NCBI GenBank assembly: GCA_046726215.1 | Contig: JBKPAA010000022.1 | Coordinates: forward strand, 1-64,000 | Source: DASQUK01 sp046726215 | Lineage (GTDB): Bacteria; Actinomycetota; Acidimicrobiia; Acidimicrobiales; VFJN01 | Length of the DNA stretch: 64,000 bases | Direction: 5' to 3' | Shown: in pieces, positions 16,932-24,735 of the stretch | How the letters are laid out: every line of letters starts with the position of its first letter | Position numbering within the stretch: the stretch's first letter is position 1 | Notes under the pieces: generated by a model | Seen by the model: only the letters and a program-made list of their open reading frames with translations | Told to the model about the DNA's origin: nothing | The model's database searches: none | Translations under genes and position numbers: made by a program

Positions 16932-17378
16932 TCACTCGCCGACTACGTCGACCGTGACCGGGAACTCGACGTCTGCGTGCAGTTTCACAGGCACCGTGTG
17001 CGTGCCCAGCGTCTTGATGGGCTCACCCAGCACCAGCTTGCGACGGTCGATGCGCACGTTGGCCTGCGCCTCGATCGTCGCCACGATGTCGGCGGCCGTG
17101 ACCGAACCGAACAGCCGGCCCTCGGTACCGGCCCGCGCTCCCACCGTGAACACCCTGGGCACCAGCGCCGTCGCCACCTCCTCAGCGGCCGCCCGGTCCT
17201 GCGCGTCGCGTAGGTCACGCGCCCGGCGCATGGTCGATGCCTGGCTCTCGGCGCCGGCCGTGGCCTTCATGGCCAGCCCCTTGGGGACCAGGTAGTTGCG
17301 GGCAAACCCGTCGGCCACATCGAGGATGTCGCCTCGCTTGCCGAGGTCGGCCACGTCGGCGCGGAGGATGACCCGCAT
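16932..17378 (-). CDS. rplI: 50S ribosomal protein L9
   Basis: The 148-residue protein has the standard L9 N-domain MRVILRADVADLGKRGDILDVADGFARNYLVPKG, a long connecting helix and the C-domain with GRLFGSVTAADI. It binds 23S rRNA near the L1 stalk. The ATG at 17378 is chosen over the GTG one codon earlier because AGGAGG stands 4 nt before it, and because it overlaps the rpsR stop as TGATG, a sign of translational coupling. Last gene of rpsF-ssb-rpsR-rplI. Confidence 0.95.
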   Translation of the reverse strand: MRVILRADVADLGKRGDILDVADGFARNYLVPKGLAMKATAGAESQASTMRRARDLRDAQDRAAAEEVATALVPRVFTVGARAGTEGRLFGSVTAADIVATIEAQANVRIDRRKLVLGEPIKTLGTHTVPVKLHADVEFPVTVDVVGE

Positions 17379-17878
17379 CACACCTCCTCGGCCACGGGAG
17401 CCTCGGCCGGCATCTCGCTGTTGTCGTTGGCGTCGAGCTCGCCGGGAGCCGGAGGCTGCTCGTTGGCCGGCAGACGATCGTCGCGGGGACCGCGTTCGGC
17501 CCGATCGCCGCGCGGGCCCCGATCACCCCGATCACCCCGATCACCCCGATCACCCCGATCACCCCGATCGCCCCGATCGCCCCGATCGCCCCGATCGCCC
17601 CGATCGCCCCGGGGGCCACGCTGCTGTGTGATGCGGGTGACGTACGGCAGGAGTGCCATCTCGCGGGCGTTCTTGATGGCCCGGGCGACCTCCTTCTGCT
17701 GCTGGGCGTCGTTGCCGGTGACCCGCCGGGCCCGCACCTTCGATCGGTCGGACATGAAGCGCCGGAGCAGGTTCACGTCCTTCCAGTCGACGTACTCGAC
17801 ACCCTCGGTCGTGAGGATGCTGGTCTTCTTCTTGGCCCTCCGGGCGTTGTCCTTGTTCTTGGATCTCGACTTGGCCAT
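17378..17878 (-). CDS. rpsR: 30S ribosomal protein S18 with long GDR-repeat C-terminal tail
   Basis: Residues 1-~87 are a complete S18 (basic N-terminus, YVDWKDVNLLRRFMSDRSKV, RRVTGNDAQQQKEVARAIKNAREMALLPY). A normal S18 ends about here; this one continues to 166 residues. Residues 91-120 are ten perfect GDR triplets, followed by GPRGDRAERGPRDDR and an acidic end (AEAPVAEEV). The tail is predicted disordered and mixed-charge, and should protrude from the 30S platform. The start overlaps the ssb stop (TGATG) and the stop overlaps the rplI start in the same way. Confidence 0.93.
   Translation of the reverse strand: MAKSRSKNKDNARRAKKKTSILTTEGVEYVDWKDVNLLRRFMSDRSKVRARRVTGNDAQQQKEVARAIKNAREMALLPYVTRITQQRGPRGDRGDRGDRGDRGDRGDRGDRGDRGDRGDRGPRGDRAERGPRDDRLPANEQPPAPGELDANDNSEMPAEAPVAEEV
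17519..17608 (-). repeat. in-frame 9-bp tandem repeat encoding GDR x10 in rpsR
   Basis: Ten 9-bp units in perfect tandem. On the plus strand they read CCCCGATCA in one half and CCCCGATCG in the other, so two subtypes were amplified separately. Slippage-prone and expected to vary in copy number between strains; any change in whole units keeps the frame. Confidence 0.9.
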
Positions 17879-18339
17879 CAGAAGGGCTCCTCGGACGGAT
17901 CGAATCCGGCGGCGGGCTCGTTGGAGACGCTGCGGCTCGCCTGTCCCCCGCCGCCACTCCAGCCATCGCCGGTGCCTTCGCGGCGTTCGTTGCGCTTGAT
18001 GTCGGCCGTGGCCCACCGCAGGCTCGGGCCGACCTCGTCGGCCACGATCTCGACGACCGAGCGCCGCTCGCCGTCCTGCGTCTCCCACGAGCGCTGTTCG
18101 AGACGCCCGGTGACGACGACACGTGCGCCCTTTTCGAGCGACTCGCTGACGTTCTGGGCGAGATCACGCCAGCAGGTGACGTTGAAGAAAGAGGTGCTCT
18201 CCTCCCACTGCTGGTTGTCTCGGTTCTGCCAGCGGCGGTTGACGGCCACTCCGAAGGTGGTCACGGGCGCGCCGGCGGGAGTGAATCGGAGCTCGGGATC
18301 GCGGGTCAGGTTGCCCACGACGGTGACGTTTGACGACAT
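17878..18339 (-). CDS. ssb: single-stranded DNA-binding protein
   Basis: The 153-residue protein has an OB fold (residues ~1-110: MSSNVTVVGNLTRDPELRFT ... FFNVTCWRDLAQNVSESLEKGARVVVTGRL) and a short Gly-rich linker. The acidic tip DPSEEPF is a variant of the usual DDDIPF end that binds replication and repair partners. It protects ssDNA at the fork. It sits between rpsF and rpsR, 14 bp after rpsF, with a stop/start overlap with rpsR. Confidence 0.96.
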   Translation of the reverse strand: MSSNVTVVGNLTRDPELRFTPAGAPVTTFGVAVNRRWQNRDNQQWEESTSFFNVTCWRDLAQNVSESLEKGARVVVTGRLEQRSWETQDGERRSVVEIVADEVGPSLRWATADIKRNERREGTGDGWSGGGGQASRSVSNEPAAGFDPSEEPF

Positions 18340-18353
18340 GACTGGGTGCCTCC

Positions 18354-18680
18354 TCAGCTTGCAGCCTGCTCGAGGAGGCCCCGACGAGCGGCCTCGGCAT
18401 CGGGCAGGCGCACGACCTTGTGGCGGACGGTCTCGTCCGCGAGTCGCAGCGTCCTCTCGAGCTGGTCGAGCTCGCTGCCGCCCACGAACTCGAAGACCAC
18501 GTAGTAGCCCTCGAGCTTGTGGTTGATCTCATAGGCGAAGCGCCGGCGACCCCAGCGGTCTTCCCGCTTGACGGTGCCGCCTCGTTGGCCGATCAGATCG
18601 GCGATCCGCTTGACGGTGGTGTCGATCACCTCGTCGTCGAGCTCGGCGTCGATGATGACCATCAGTTCGTAGGCTCGCAT
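18354..18680 (-). CDS. rpsF: 30S ribosomal protein S6
   Basis: The 108-residue protein matches S6: MRAYELMVIIDAELDDEVID, GGTVKREDRWGRRRFAYEINHKLEGYYVVFEF, LERTLRLADETVRHKVVRLP. First gene of the operon, with GGAGGTGAG upstream of the ATG. S6 pairs with S18 on the 30S platform. The C-terminus is LLEQAAS, without the terminal Glu residues that E. coli RimK extends, relevant because a rimK homologue is nearby. Confidence 0.96.
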   Translation of the reverse strand: MRAYELMVIIDAELDDEVIDTTVKRIADLIGQRGGTVKREDRWGRRRFAYEINHKLEGYYVVFEFVGGSELDQLERTLRLADETVRHKVVRLPDAEAARRGLLEQAAS

Positions 18681-18832
18681 CGCGAGCGCTCACCTCCCTT
18701 CGGACCCGGCGCTGCCGGGGCCCCGCGGTGCGGAGCAGGGTCGAGTTGGACCCGGAGACTGTAGCGGCTGCCCGGGCATTTCCTCACATCCGGATCATGC
18801 CCGAGGGGTGTGACAATTTCGCCCGGGCTGCG

Positions 18833-19444
18833 CTACCTCTCGGCGCAGGAACCGCCCACGGCCAGGCTGCTGGCGGCGGCGACGCCGACGTCGTCCAGCG
18901 AGCCCTTTGGGACCTCGAGGGCGAACCGGTAGGACCCGCCCGCGGGGTAGATCGGACAGCCCGAGACATCGGCGCAGGGATCCATGTCCGCCGTCGACAC
19001 CAGCGCCCCGTCGGCCGTGAACCAGCCGATCGACAGCGGGGTCGGGGTGTTGCGCATGTAGAAGCTCGACGACGCGTCTTCGCTCCAGACGAACAGCATC
19101 CCGGCATAGCCGCCGAGGTCGGTGACCTCCATCAGCCCCCGCTGTCGCTGCGCCACGGTTGCCGCGAGCAGCACGCACCACCCGGCCACCTCGCCATCGG
19201 GGCCGGTGATGGCGACTGCGACCTCGCCGAATCCCAGGTCGCCGGCGTCGAAATGCTCGAGCGCGACACGATCCACCGGACCCGGCGGGGTGTCGAGCCC
19301 GGCGCCCTGCGCCGCCGGGGCGTCGCCCGACAGCGTGGCCACGTCGGGCGACGAAGACTCGGCACCGGTGCCGTCGCCGTCATCGCCACACCCCACGAGC
19401 GTGGTGCCCGCCAGCACGACGGCGAGAAGGGCGCGGCGAGTCAT
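18833..19444 (-). CDS. DUF192-family lipoprotein
   Basis: The 203-residue protein begins MTRRALLAVVLAGTTLVGCG, a lipoprotein signal with lipobox VGC, then a low-complexity acidic linker. From about residue 80 it is a DUF192 domain: QRQRGLMEVTDLGGYAGMLFVW, FYMRNTPTPLSIGWFTADGALV, and the end EVPKGSLDDVGV. DUF192 proteins are small extracytoplasmic beta domains of unknown function. The ATG at 19444 is preferred over an ATG six codons upstream because it starts the signal peptide cleanly. Confidence 0.82.
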   Translation of the reverse strand: MTRRALLAVVLAGTTLVGCGDDGDGTGAESSSPDVATLSGDAPAAQGAGLDTPPGPVDRVALEHFDAGDLGFGEVAVAITGPDGEVAGWCVLLAATVAQRQRGLMEVTDLGGYAGMLFVWSEDASSSFYMRNTPTPLSIGWFTADGALVSTADMDPCADVSGCPIYPAGGSYRFALEVPKGSLDDVGVAAASSLAVGGSCAER

Positions 19445-19483
19445 GGGGTGGCATCCTGCCATCCGGACTTCCGGACGGCGGGT

Positions 19484-20374
19484 CTACTCCGGGGAGGAGG
19501 GCGCCGATCCGTAGAGGCTCAGGGTCTCGGCCACTTCGGCCGACAGGTGGTACGTCTCGGCGTCTGCCGGGAACCGGCGGGCGCGCACGTCGGCGGCGAA
19601 GGCCTGCAGCGCGTCGACGGCGGCGCTACCCAGCTCGGCGTAGCGGCGGACGAAGCGGGGTCGCATGTGCTGCTCGATCCCCAGCACGTCGTGGTACACG
19701 AGTACCTGGCCGTCGCAGTCGCCACCGGCCCCAATGCCGATGGTGGGGACGTCGACGGCGTCGGTGACCATGCGGGCCACCTCGTCGGGCACGGCCTCGA
19801 GCACGACCGAGAAGCAGCCGGCGGCGGCCAGTGCCTTGGCGTCACGCACCAGCTCGAGAGCGGCGTCGTGCTGCCGGGCCTGGACCTTGAAGCCCCCGAC
19901 GGCGTGGACCGACTGGGGCGTGAGCCCCAGGTGCCCCATGACAGGGATCTCCGCATCCACGATCGCCTCGATCATTGGCAACCGCTTGCGGCCGCCCTCC
20001 AGCTTGACCGCTTGGGCCCCCGCCCGGATGAGCGTGGCCGCGTTGCGGACGGCCTCGTCTGCGGTCGTGTGGTAGCTCATCCACGGCAGGTCGCCCACGA
20101 CCAGCGGTCGCGGACCGTCGATGCCGGAGGATGCCAGGCCCCGGGCCACGGCGCCGGTGTGGTGGGCGATGTCATCGACCGAGACCTGCAACGTGTCGTC
20201 GTAGCCGAGGACCACCATCGCCAGCGTGTCGCCGACCAGGATGAGGTCGACACCGGCGGCGTGGGCCTGGCGGGCACCGGGAGCGTCGTAGGCGGTGACC
20301 ATCACCAGCGGATCGCTGCCACTCCGCACCTTGCAGGCACGAATGGCAGGCACGGTCTGGGTGCGCATCGGCAC
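19484..20374 (-). CDS. panB: 3-methyl-2-oxobutanoate hydroxymethyltransferase
   Basis: PanB transfers a hydroxymethyl group from methylene-tetrahydrofolate to 2-oxoisovalerate, giving ketopantoate for pantothenate and CoA. The TIM-barrel motifs are intact: MVTAYDAPGARQAHAAGVDLILVGDTLAMVVLGYDDT, DLPWMSYH, VKLEGG, PVMGHLGLTPQSVHAVGGFKVQ, and GIGAGGDCDGQVLVYHD. The start is either GTG 20374 (4 nt after AGGAGG) or ATG 20368 (10 nt after); both are in frame. Length of ~295 aa is slightly over the usual 265-280. No panC is nearby. Confidence 0.95.
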   Translation of the reverse strand: MPMRTQTVPAIRACKVRSGSDPLVMVTAYDAPGARQAHAAGVDLILVGDTLAMVVLGYDDTLQVSVDDIAHHTGAVARGLASSGIDGPRPLVVGDLPWMSYHTTADEAVRNAATLIRAGAQAVKLEGGRKRLPMIEAIVDAEIPVMGHLGLTPQSVHAVGGFKVQARQHDAALELVRDAKALAAAGCFSVVLEAVPDEVARMVTDAVDVPTIGIGAGGDCDGQVLVYHDVLGIEQHMRPRFVRRYAELGSAAVDALQAFAADVRARRFPADAETYHLSAEVAETLSLYGSAPSSPE

Positions 20375-20454
20375 TAACCCTCCTTCTCCGTCCAGCGCCC
20401 TGGGTGGCTGCCGGCGGTGCTCTGGACCGTACTTGGACCGCTAGCTTCAACGCC

Positions 20455-20667
20455 ATGTCGGCCGACGGTCATTCCGAAGGCCCCGAGATTCGCACGGGGA
20501 CCTGCGATTCCTGCGGGGCATCGGCCGACGACCTGGCCGCCGTGCACCGCGTCTACGTCACTCCGGCGGCGTGGGACACGGAGGAGAGGATCGACGTGCT
20601 CGACGAGGTCGAGCGCTGGTGCTTCCCCTGCCGGACCCAGTACCCCCACCAGCCGCTGACCGGCTGA
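20455..20667 (+). CDS. small protein with paired CxxC motifs (putative zinc ribbon)
   Basis: The 70-residue protein contains CDSCGA near residue 17 and CFPCRTQYPHQP near the C-terminus, separated by a segment with VHRVYVTPAAWDTEERIDVLDEVERW. Four cysteines in two CxxC pairs suggest a single zinc site. The ATG at 20455 is 80 bp upstream-divergent from panB and the gene is convergent with ponA. Function unknown. Confidence 0.65.
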   Translation: MSADGHSEGPEIRTGTCDSCGASADDLAAVHRVYVTPAAWDTEERIDVLDEVERWCFPCRTQYPHQPLTG

Positions 20668-20679
20668 GGGCCCGCGGTG

Positions 20680-23421
20680 TCAGTTGCCGCCGGGGCCGGG
20701 GCCCCCACCCGGCTGGGGGATCGTCGGCACGGTCACGGTCGGCAAAGGCGTGGTGGTCGTGCTGTCGATGATGGTCGTGGTGGGATGGCCGCCACCACCG
20801 CCACCGCCGCCGCCACCGCCGCCGCCCGGGGGCTTCGGGATCGTGAACGGCGGAAGCGTGAAAGGTGGCGCCGTGGTGGTCGTCTCGTCCGCGGTGAACA
20901 GCTCGCCTTCGTTGATGACCGTGCCGGCAGCGATCTGTTCCGGGGTCGGTTCCACGAACGGATCGTTCGTGCCGGCGGTCGCCACTTCCATGAACCGCCG
21001 CCAGATCTCGGCCGGGAGCGAACCGCCCGTGACCGTCTCGAACCCCTCGACGTTCTCCATCGGGATGCTGCCCTGCGGATTACCCATCCACACGACCGCA
21101 GTGAGCTTGGGGACGTAGCCGGCGAACCAGGCGTCCCAGTTGTGCTGGGCGGTACCGGTCTTGCCGGCTGCCGGCTTGCCGAGGTTGGCCCGGTGGCCGG
21201 TGCCGTCCGGCTCGAGCGGGCCTTGGAGCGTGTGGGTCACGAGATCGGCCTGCTCGGGTGACAGGACCTGATGCTGCGTCACCTGGCGCTCGTAGACGAC
21301 CGTTGGCTTGCCGTCCTGGTCGACCTGCTCGACGCGGGTGATGATCTCCGGTGCCTTGTAGACGCCGCGGTTGGCGAACGTGGAATACATCCCGGCCATC
21401 TCCAGCGGCGAGGCCTCGGTCGTGCCGAGCACCATCGAGGCGTTGGGCGCCAGCTGCTTGCCGCCGCCGATTCCAAGCTGCTCGGCGAGGTCGGCGACGC
21501 TCTGCGGCCCCAGCTCGAGCATCAGCTGGGCGAAGAACGTGTTCGACGACTGCTTGGTCCCCTCCATCAGGTCGAGGACGCCCGCATCGCTCTCGGAGTA
21601 GTTGCCCACCTCCCAGGGCTTGCCGACGGCGTCGAGAGCCTCGGGAGAGTCGAAGGTCATGATCCCCTCGGCGTCGAAGCGCGACTCCAGGGAGAAGCCG
21701 CGCCGGACCGCTTCGGCGAGCGCCAGGGGCTTGGCGATGGATCCCGTCTGCCTTCCCTCGGAGCCGAGGCCGCGGACGGCGTAGTTGGCGGCGTGGGCGG
21801 CGCCGTCATAACGGTTGCGGCTGCCGACCATCGCCCGTACCAAACCTTGGTCATCGACGGCCACCAGTGCCGCCTCGGGGTCGAACGGGTTCACGAGCGT
21901 GCTGCTCACCGCCTGCCAGGCCGCCTTCTGCATGTCGTAGTTGAGCGACGTGTAGACGCGCAGGCCGCCGCTGGTGATGTCCTGCTCGCTGAAGCCGAGC
22001 CTGAGGAGCTCCTCCTTCACGAAGCCGGTCACGTAGTCGGTGCCGATGTAGTCGGGGTCCTTGGCTCCCCGCAGGGTGTCCGTCAGCTTGAGGCTGCCGA
22101 AGGGCCTGACGTAGGGCTCTGTCAGCGGTACGGCGTCCGCGGCCTCGGCCTCTTGGCCCGTGATGTAGCCCTCGTCCTTCATGGCCATCAGGGCCGTGTG
22201 GCGGCGCCGGACCGCCTCCTCGGGATGCTTGCTCGGCTCGGCCAGGTTGGGCGCGCGGATGAGACCCGCCAGAAAGGCCGCCTCGGCGACGCCGAACTTC
22301 GGATTGCGCACGTCGAGGCCGAAGTACGCCTGGCTGGCCGCGCCCACGCCGTAGGCCCCGCGCCCGAAGTAGATCGTGTTGAGGTAGCCCTCGAGGATCT
22401 CCTGCTTTGACATCTCCCGCTCGAGCTTGACGCTCAAAACCGCCTCGTTGATCTTGCGGGTGATCGACTTCTCGCGGGTGAGGTCGAAGGCCGTCTTCAC
22501 GTACTGCTGGGTGATGGTGGACCCGCCCTGCTGCACGCCCTGCCCCCGCAGGTCCCGGTAGAGCGCCCGGGTGATGCCGACCGGATCGATGCCCTGGTGC
22601 TCGAAGAAGTCGCGGTCCTCGGTCGCGATGACGGCGTCGATGAGCACCTTCGGGAGTTCGTCGTAGGCGACGTTGATCCGATCGCCGTCGTCGTCGCCCA
22701 CCTTGGCGGCCATGCGGGCCATGGCGTTCTGCGCGTTGCACTGGCCGGCCTTGACGTCGGCGGCGCAGATGTAGCTCGACTGGGTGAGGGCCTCGACCTG
22801 GGGCAGCTCCGTCTGCGCGAACAGGACGCCGACGCCCACGGTCGCAGCCAGCGCCGCCAGACCAACCAGGAACAACGGCCGCCGGAGCCGCCAGATCAGG
22901 CTGCGCTTGTGTCGCCCGCGACGTCCCGCACGGCCGGTGTCTCCAGGACCGTCCGGGCCACGGGGACCACCGGGGCCACCGAATCCACGCGCATCGGCCG
23001 GCCCGCCGGGGCCACCCCGATCGGCCGGGCCGCCCCATCCCCCGTAGCCACCCGGACCGCCGAGCCCACCGGGACCACCGGGCCCACCCGGGCCACGGCC
23101 TCGCCCATTGCCACGCCCGCCACCGCCGGCGGGCGCTGCCGGCTGGCCCCACGAGCCGTTGGGACCTGCGGGCGCCCCGGGGCCGCGGGGAACGGGGCGC
23201 TGGGCTCCGGGCGCGCCATTCGGTCGACGGCGACGAGGCCCGCCCGGCACGGGGGGCGAGACCGGCCGCTCCGGGCCTGGCCAGGGGATGTCGGACTGGG
23301 CGCGCGGGCGCGGGCGACGACCGGGCTCCCCGGGCGGTCTGGCCTGGGCGGCATCGGCCTGCGGGCGCCGGCGGGGACGCGCGTCGAACAAGCGGGTGTC
23401 TTGGATCGGTCCTCCAGCCAT
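20680..23421 (-). CDS. ponA: class A penicillin-binding protein (PonA/PBP1A-like)
   Basis: A bifunctional 913-residue peptidoglycan polymerase. Residues 1-~172 are a cytoplasmic Pro/Gly/Arg-rich, partly collagen-like tail; ~182-202 is the membrane anchor. The glycosyltransferase (~250-430) has ATEDRDFFEHQG with catalytic E268, and GGSTITQQ at 299-306. The transpeptidase (~510-830) has S561-I-A-K564, S625-S-N627 and K754-T-G756. The C-terminus has a run of about 13 Gly followed by a Thr/Pro-rich end. Its position next to DUF5318, PadR and ino1 matches the M. tuberculosis ponA1 neighbourhood. Confidence 0.94.
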   Translation of the reverse strand: MAGGPIQDTRLFDARPRRRPQADAAQARPPGEPGRRPRPRAQSDIPWPGPERPVSPPVPGGPRRRRPNGAPGAQRPVPRGPGAPAGPNGSWGQPAAPAGGGGRGNGRGRGPGGPGGPGGLGGPGGYGGWGGPADRGGPGGPADARGFGGPGGPRGPDGPGDTGRAGRRGRHKRSLIWRLRRPLFLVGLAALAATVGVGVLFAQTELPQVEALTQSSYICAADVKAGQCNAQNAMARMAAKVGDDDGDRINVAYDELPKVLIDAVIATEDRDFFEHQGIDPVGITRALYRDLRGQGVQQGGSTITQQYVKTAFDLTREKSITRKINEAVLSVKLEREMSKQEILEGYLNTIYFGRGAYGVGAASQAYFGLDVRNPKFGVAEAAFLAGLIRAPNLAEPSKHPEEAVRRRHTALMAMKDEGYITGQEAEAADAVPLTEPYVRPFGSLKLTDTLRGAKDPDYIGTDYVTGFVKEELLRLGFSEQDITSGGLRVYTSLNYDMQKAAWQAVSSTLVNPFDPEAALVAVDDQGLVRAMVGSRNRYDGAAHAANYAVRGLGSEGRQTGSIAKPLALAEAVRRGFSLESRFDAEGIMTFDSPEALDAVGKPWEVGNYSESDAGVLDLMEGTKQSSNTFFAQLMLELGPQSVADLAEQLGIGGGKQLAPNASMVLGTTEASPLEMAGMYSTFANRGVYKAPEIITRVEQVDQDGKPTVVYERQVTQHQVLSPEQADLVTHTLQGPLEPDGTGHRANLGKPAAGKTGTAQHNWDAWFAGYVPKLTAVVWMGNPQGSIPMENVEGFETVTGGSLPAEIWRRFMEVATAGTNDPFVEPTPEQIAAGTVINEGELFTADETTTTAPPFTLPPFTIPKPPGGGGGGGGGGGGGHPTTTIIDSTTTTPLPTVTVPTIPQPGGGPGPGGN

Positions 23422-23478
23422 TCCGAGGCCAGAAGGTTACCGGGGCCCGACGGCGCCGGCCATGTCAGCCTTGGTGTG

Positions 23479-23871
23479 CTAGCCGCCGCCGACCTGGAAG
23501 ACGCGCGTTAGGTGGTTCCACGCGCAGTCGGGGCACACCTCGACCACGTAACACGTGATGGTGGTGGGGCCGCGGGAGAGCCTGGCCATCTCCCGCGCCG
23601 TCGTGATGCAGCGCCCCCCTGCCGGCAGCCGCGGCCCGAAGGCGTAGGTGACGAGCACGACCTGGGACTCCTCGCAGATCGGGCACGCCTCGTTTGTGGG
23701 CCGGCTCGCCATGGTCGCCGCCCGCCGGAGCTCGGGATGGGCGTCGCACACGTCCAGGCGAGAGAGTCGACCCTTGCGGTACTGCTGGACCACCGACTGC
23801 CGCGTCAGGCGGTAGTCGACGACCGCACCGTTGCTGTGCGCTCCTCGTATGGCCTCCGGTCGGAAGCTCAT
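23479..23871 (-). CDS. DUF5318-family protein
   Basis: The 130-residue protein has an N-terminal helical part (DYRLTRQSVVQQYRKGRLS), the line DVCDAHPELRRAA, and a zinc-ribbon-like pair CPICEE ... CPDCAWNHL with the stretch TYAFGPRLPAGGRC between. These match the actinobacterial DUF5318 family, usually found beside ponA and ino1 as here. Function unknown. ATG at 23871 is preferred over an in-frame TTG three codons earlier. Confidence 0.83.
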   Translation of the reverse strand: MSFRPEAIRGAHSNGAVVDYRLTRQSVVQQYRKGRLSRLDVCDAHPELRRAATMASRPTNEACPICEESQVVLVTYAFGPRLPAGGRCITTAREMARLSRGPTTITCYVVEVCPDCAWNHLTRVFQVGGG

Positions 23872-23980
23872 GGGACGCAACGCTAGCGGCGCGTTCAGGC
23901 CCGCGCCCCGAGGTGAACCGGGATCGGGGGCCCAGCCACCGATCCCGCGGCAGGAAACCGCCGGATCGGGTGGCCGGAGG

Positions 23981-24009
23981 TTGACGTCCAGGCGAACTGC
24001 CGGCAGACT
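23981..24009 (+). promoter_or_regulatory. putative promoter of the PadR-ino1 operon
   Basis: TTGACG (23981-23986) and CAGACT (24004-24009) are 17 bp apart and could be -35 and a weak -10. The predicted start (~24016) lies just upstream of the palindrome at 24021-24035. Confidence 0.35.
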
Positions 24010-24020
24010 GACTCGGCGTT

Positions 24021-24035
24021 ATATCGATTCGATAT
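24021..24035. promoter_or_regulatory. candidate PadR operator
   Basis: The sequence ATATCGATTCGATAT is a perfect inverted repeat (7-bp arms, 1-bp centre). It is strikingly AT-rich in this GC-rich DNA and lies directly before the PadR-family gene. PadR regulators commonly bind such AT-flanked palindromes and repress their own operon. It overlaps the ATG at 24034, which argues for the downstream start at 24076. Confidence 0.6.
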
Positions 24036-24075
24036 GACGATTCGTTCTATCGTTCACAAGCTTCCCGGGACGTAC

Positions 24076-24735
24076 ATGTTCGACCTCGCCATCCTTGGCC
24101 TCCTCGACGAGACCGACCTGCACGGTTACGAGCTCCGCAAGCGGCTCGGCGAGCTGCCGGGCATCGGCCTCGCGGTGTCGTTCGGATCGCTCTATCCGGC
24201 ACTCGGACGGCTCGAGAAGGCCGGCCATGTCAAGGCGGTCACCAGCCGGCCGGCCGCAGCCGCGCCCACGGCGCCCATGAGCGGCTCGCTCGTCGGAGAG
24301 CTGGCCGCATTCCGGGCCCAGCTCCGCCAAGCGGGCACCGCCGTGCGGGAAGCCGGACGGGGCTCTCGGGGCAAGAAGGTCTACGGCATCACCGACGCCG
24401 GCCGAAGGCGCCTCCACGAGCTGCTCGTCGACCCCGAGGTCGCCGACGACCGCAGCTTTGCCCTGCGGGTGGCGTTCTGCCGCAACCTCAGCCCCGCCGA
24501 GAGACTCGAGCTGTTCGAGCGCCGGCGCAACGAGCTCGTCCGCCGCCGTGACCGGCGCCGCAACCCCGGCCGGGCGGACGGGCGCGTCAACACCTACCTG
24601 CGCTCGCTGGTCGAGCGCGACACCGCCGCCATTGCCGCCGACCTGGCCTGGCTAGATCGCCTCATCGCCGAGGAGCGGGCAACGGTGCCCCCGGCCGCGG
24701 CCGGCGCCGACACCCATACCGGAGGAAACCCATGA
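24076..24735 (+). CDS. PadR-family transcriptional regulator
   Basis: The 219-residue product begins MFDLAILGLLDETDLHGYELRKRL, the standard winged-helix opening of PadR regulators, then SFGSLYPALGRLEKAGHVKAV. A ~40-residue insert (about residues 58-95) separates the recognition helix from the wing GKKVYGITDAGRRRLHELL. The C-terminal ~100 residues are a charged helical dimerisation region. It ends in a 4-bp ATGA overlap with ino1, so it is cotranscribed with and probably controls inositol phosphate synthesis. An ATG at 24034 is in frame but would lie inside the operator. Confidence 0.85.
   Translation: MFDLAILGLLDETDLHGYELRKRLGELPGIGLAVSFGSLYPALGRLEKAGHVKAVTSRPAAAAPTAPMSGSLVGELAAFRAQLRQAGTAVREAGRGSRGKKVYGITDAGRRRLHELLVDPEVADDRSFALRVAFCRNLSPAERLELFERRRNELVRRRDRRRNPGRADGRVNTYLRSLVERDTAAIAADLAWLDRLIAEERATVPPAAAGADTHTGGNP

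Noticed and set aside
17519..17608. Regular repeat that might be taken for a CRISPR array
   Set aside because: Units are 9 bp, contiguous and in frame in rpsR, with no spacers. It is a coding tandem repeat.
20795..20835. CCG/CCA triplet run as a regulatory repeat
   Set aside because: It encodes the poly-Gly stretch of the PBP C-terminus; a simple coding microsatellite.
21271..22410. 379-codon plus-strand frame opposite ponA
   Set aside because: Composition matches an antisense shadow and all PBP motifs lie on the minus strand.
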